Assembly: GCF_900129755.1 (NCBI RefSeq)
Contig: NZ_FQWT01000002.1
Coordinates: 434,001 to 498,000, forward strand
DNA from: Chryseobacterium oranimense
GTDB lineage: Bacteria; Bacteroidota; Bacteroidia; Flavobacteriales; Weeksellaceae
Length of the DNA: 64,000 nt
Direction: 5' to 3'
The translations under genes and the position numbers were made by a program. Under the pieces are notes generated by a model. The model saw nothing but the letters and a program-made list of their open reading frames with translations. It searched no databases and was not told the DNA's origin. Of this stretch, positions 63,790-64,000 are shown piece after piece (position 1 is the first letter of the stretch; each line of letters starts with the position of its first letter).

Positions 63790-64000
63790 ATGAAGATTCT
63801 GTTTACCAAAACCATAGATGCCACCCTGTTATCCAAAGAACTTGGACCGGATATTTCGGCTGAATGCATTGAGGTAATCAGAACGGAACCCATACAGACG
63901 GCTGCATTTGATTTAAAAAATTACTCCCTGATCTTCACCAGTGTCAATGGAGTGAATGCTTTTTTTAAAAATCAGTTTAAGCCCAACGAAGATTTTACAG
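63790..64000 (+). CDS. hemD: Uroporphyrinogen-III synthase, N-terminal part (cut by the window end)
   Basis: From ATG 63790 the frame is open for 70 codons to the end: MKILFTKTIDATLLSKELGP ... SLIFTSVNGVNAFF. The segment SLIFTSVNGVNAFF is the HemD family signature. HemD closes and inverts ring D to form uroporphyrinogen III, following HemC. It starts 4 nt after the amidase. Confidence 0.8.
   Translation, partial: MKILFTKTIDATLLSKELGPDISAECIEVIRTEPIQTAAFDLKNYSLIFTSVNGVNAFFKNQFKPNEDFT

Noticed and set aside
1..64000. CRISPR arrays, rRNA and tRNA genes
   Set aside because: No regularly spaced direct repeats, no rRNA sequence and no tRNA-like TTC-arm with acceptor were noticed on reading; a covariance-model search was not possible.

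Overview
The window is ordinary chromosome of a low-GC Bacteroidota bacterium, most likely Chryseobacterium or a close Weeksellaceae relative. This rests on Bacteroidota-type promoters (TAnnTTTG boxes) in front of many genes, short poorly Shine-Dalgarno-like leaders, glutamine synthetase III, an N-terminal DUF6909-like family, signal peptides ending in Q after the cleavage site, and the gene content. The genus is inferred by recognition, not by a search. I saw no rRNA, tRNA, CRISPR array, integrase or transposase.

Layout. 0-5.5 kb: AraC regulators, OsmC, then a TetR-thiolase-thioesterase-FabF fatty-acid cluster with a clear palindromic operator. 5.5-20 kb: housekeeping and envelope genes (L,D-transpeptidase-like protein, MsrB, DUF445, PyrD, RluA-type pseudouridine synthase, GlyQS, two tandem secreted paralogues, M48 peptidase, serine hydrolase). 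19.8-24 kb: a TPR/AraC membrane regulator and three secreted C1q-like paralogues. 24.2-27.2 kb: a UmuC-type polymerase without UmuD and a Na+/H+ antiporter. 27.5-39.7 kb: an accessory island (see below). 39.7-53.6 kb: TonB-like protein, TadA, membrane and secreted proteins, CoaX, M23, M1, DinB, DUF6909, GlnN and a C40 peptidase. 53.7-60 kb: a pentapeptide-repeat gene broken by one in-frame stop, then the mreB-mreC-mreD-mrdA-rodA cell-shape operon. 60.3-64 kb: hemA-hemC, two cell-wall/secreted genes, then the start of hemD.

The most interesting region is 25.6-39.7 kb. Six promoters share a 17-bp dyad, ACGWCAMGTTYTGTCGY, and in all six the TA of the -7 box begins exactly 27 nt after the A of the dyad. 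Five of them precede an M15 endolysin-like peptidase, a patatin phospholipase, a 56-residue acidic protein, a fibre-like operon and a WYL regulator; the sixth is an orphan antisense to the antiporter. The WYL protein is the obvious candidate to bind the dyad. Two of the leaders also share a block encoding an 8-codon peptide, M(L/P)DSQ(K/N)YV. None of the island's structural or effector proteins (two fibre-like proteins with the same N-terminal module, a 1238-residue protein of unknown family, and a metzincin protease) has a visible Sec signal. Together with a signal-less lysin and a phospholipase, this suggests a particle or toxin complex made in the cytoplasm and released by lysis or a contractile/tail-like route. 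That functional model is inference; the shared promoter architecture is read directly from the sequence.
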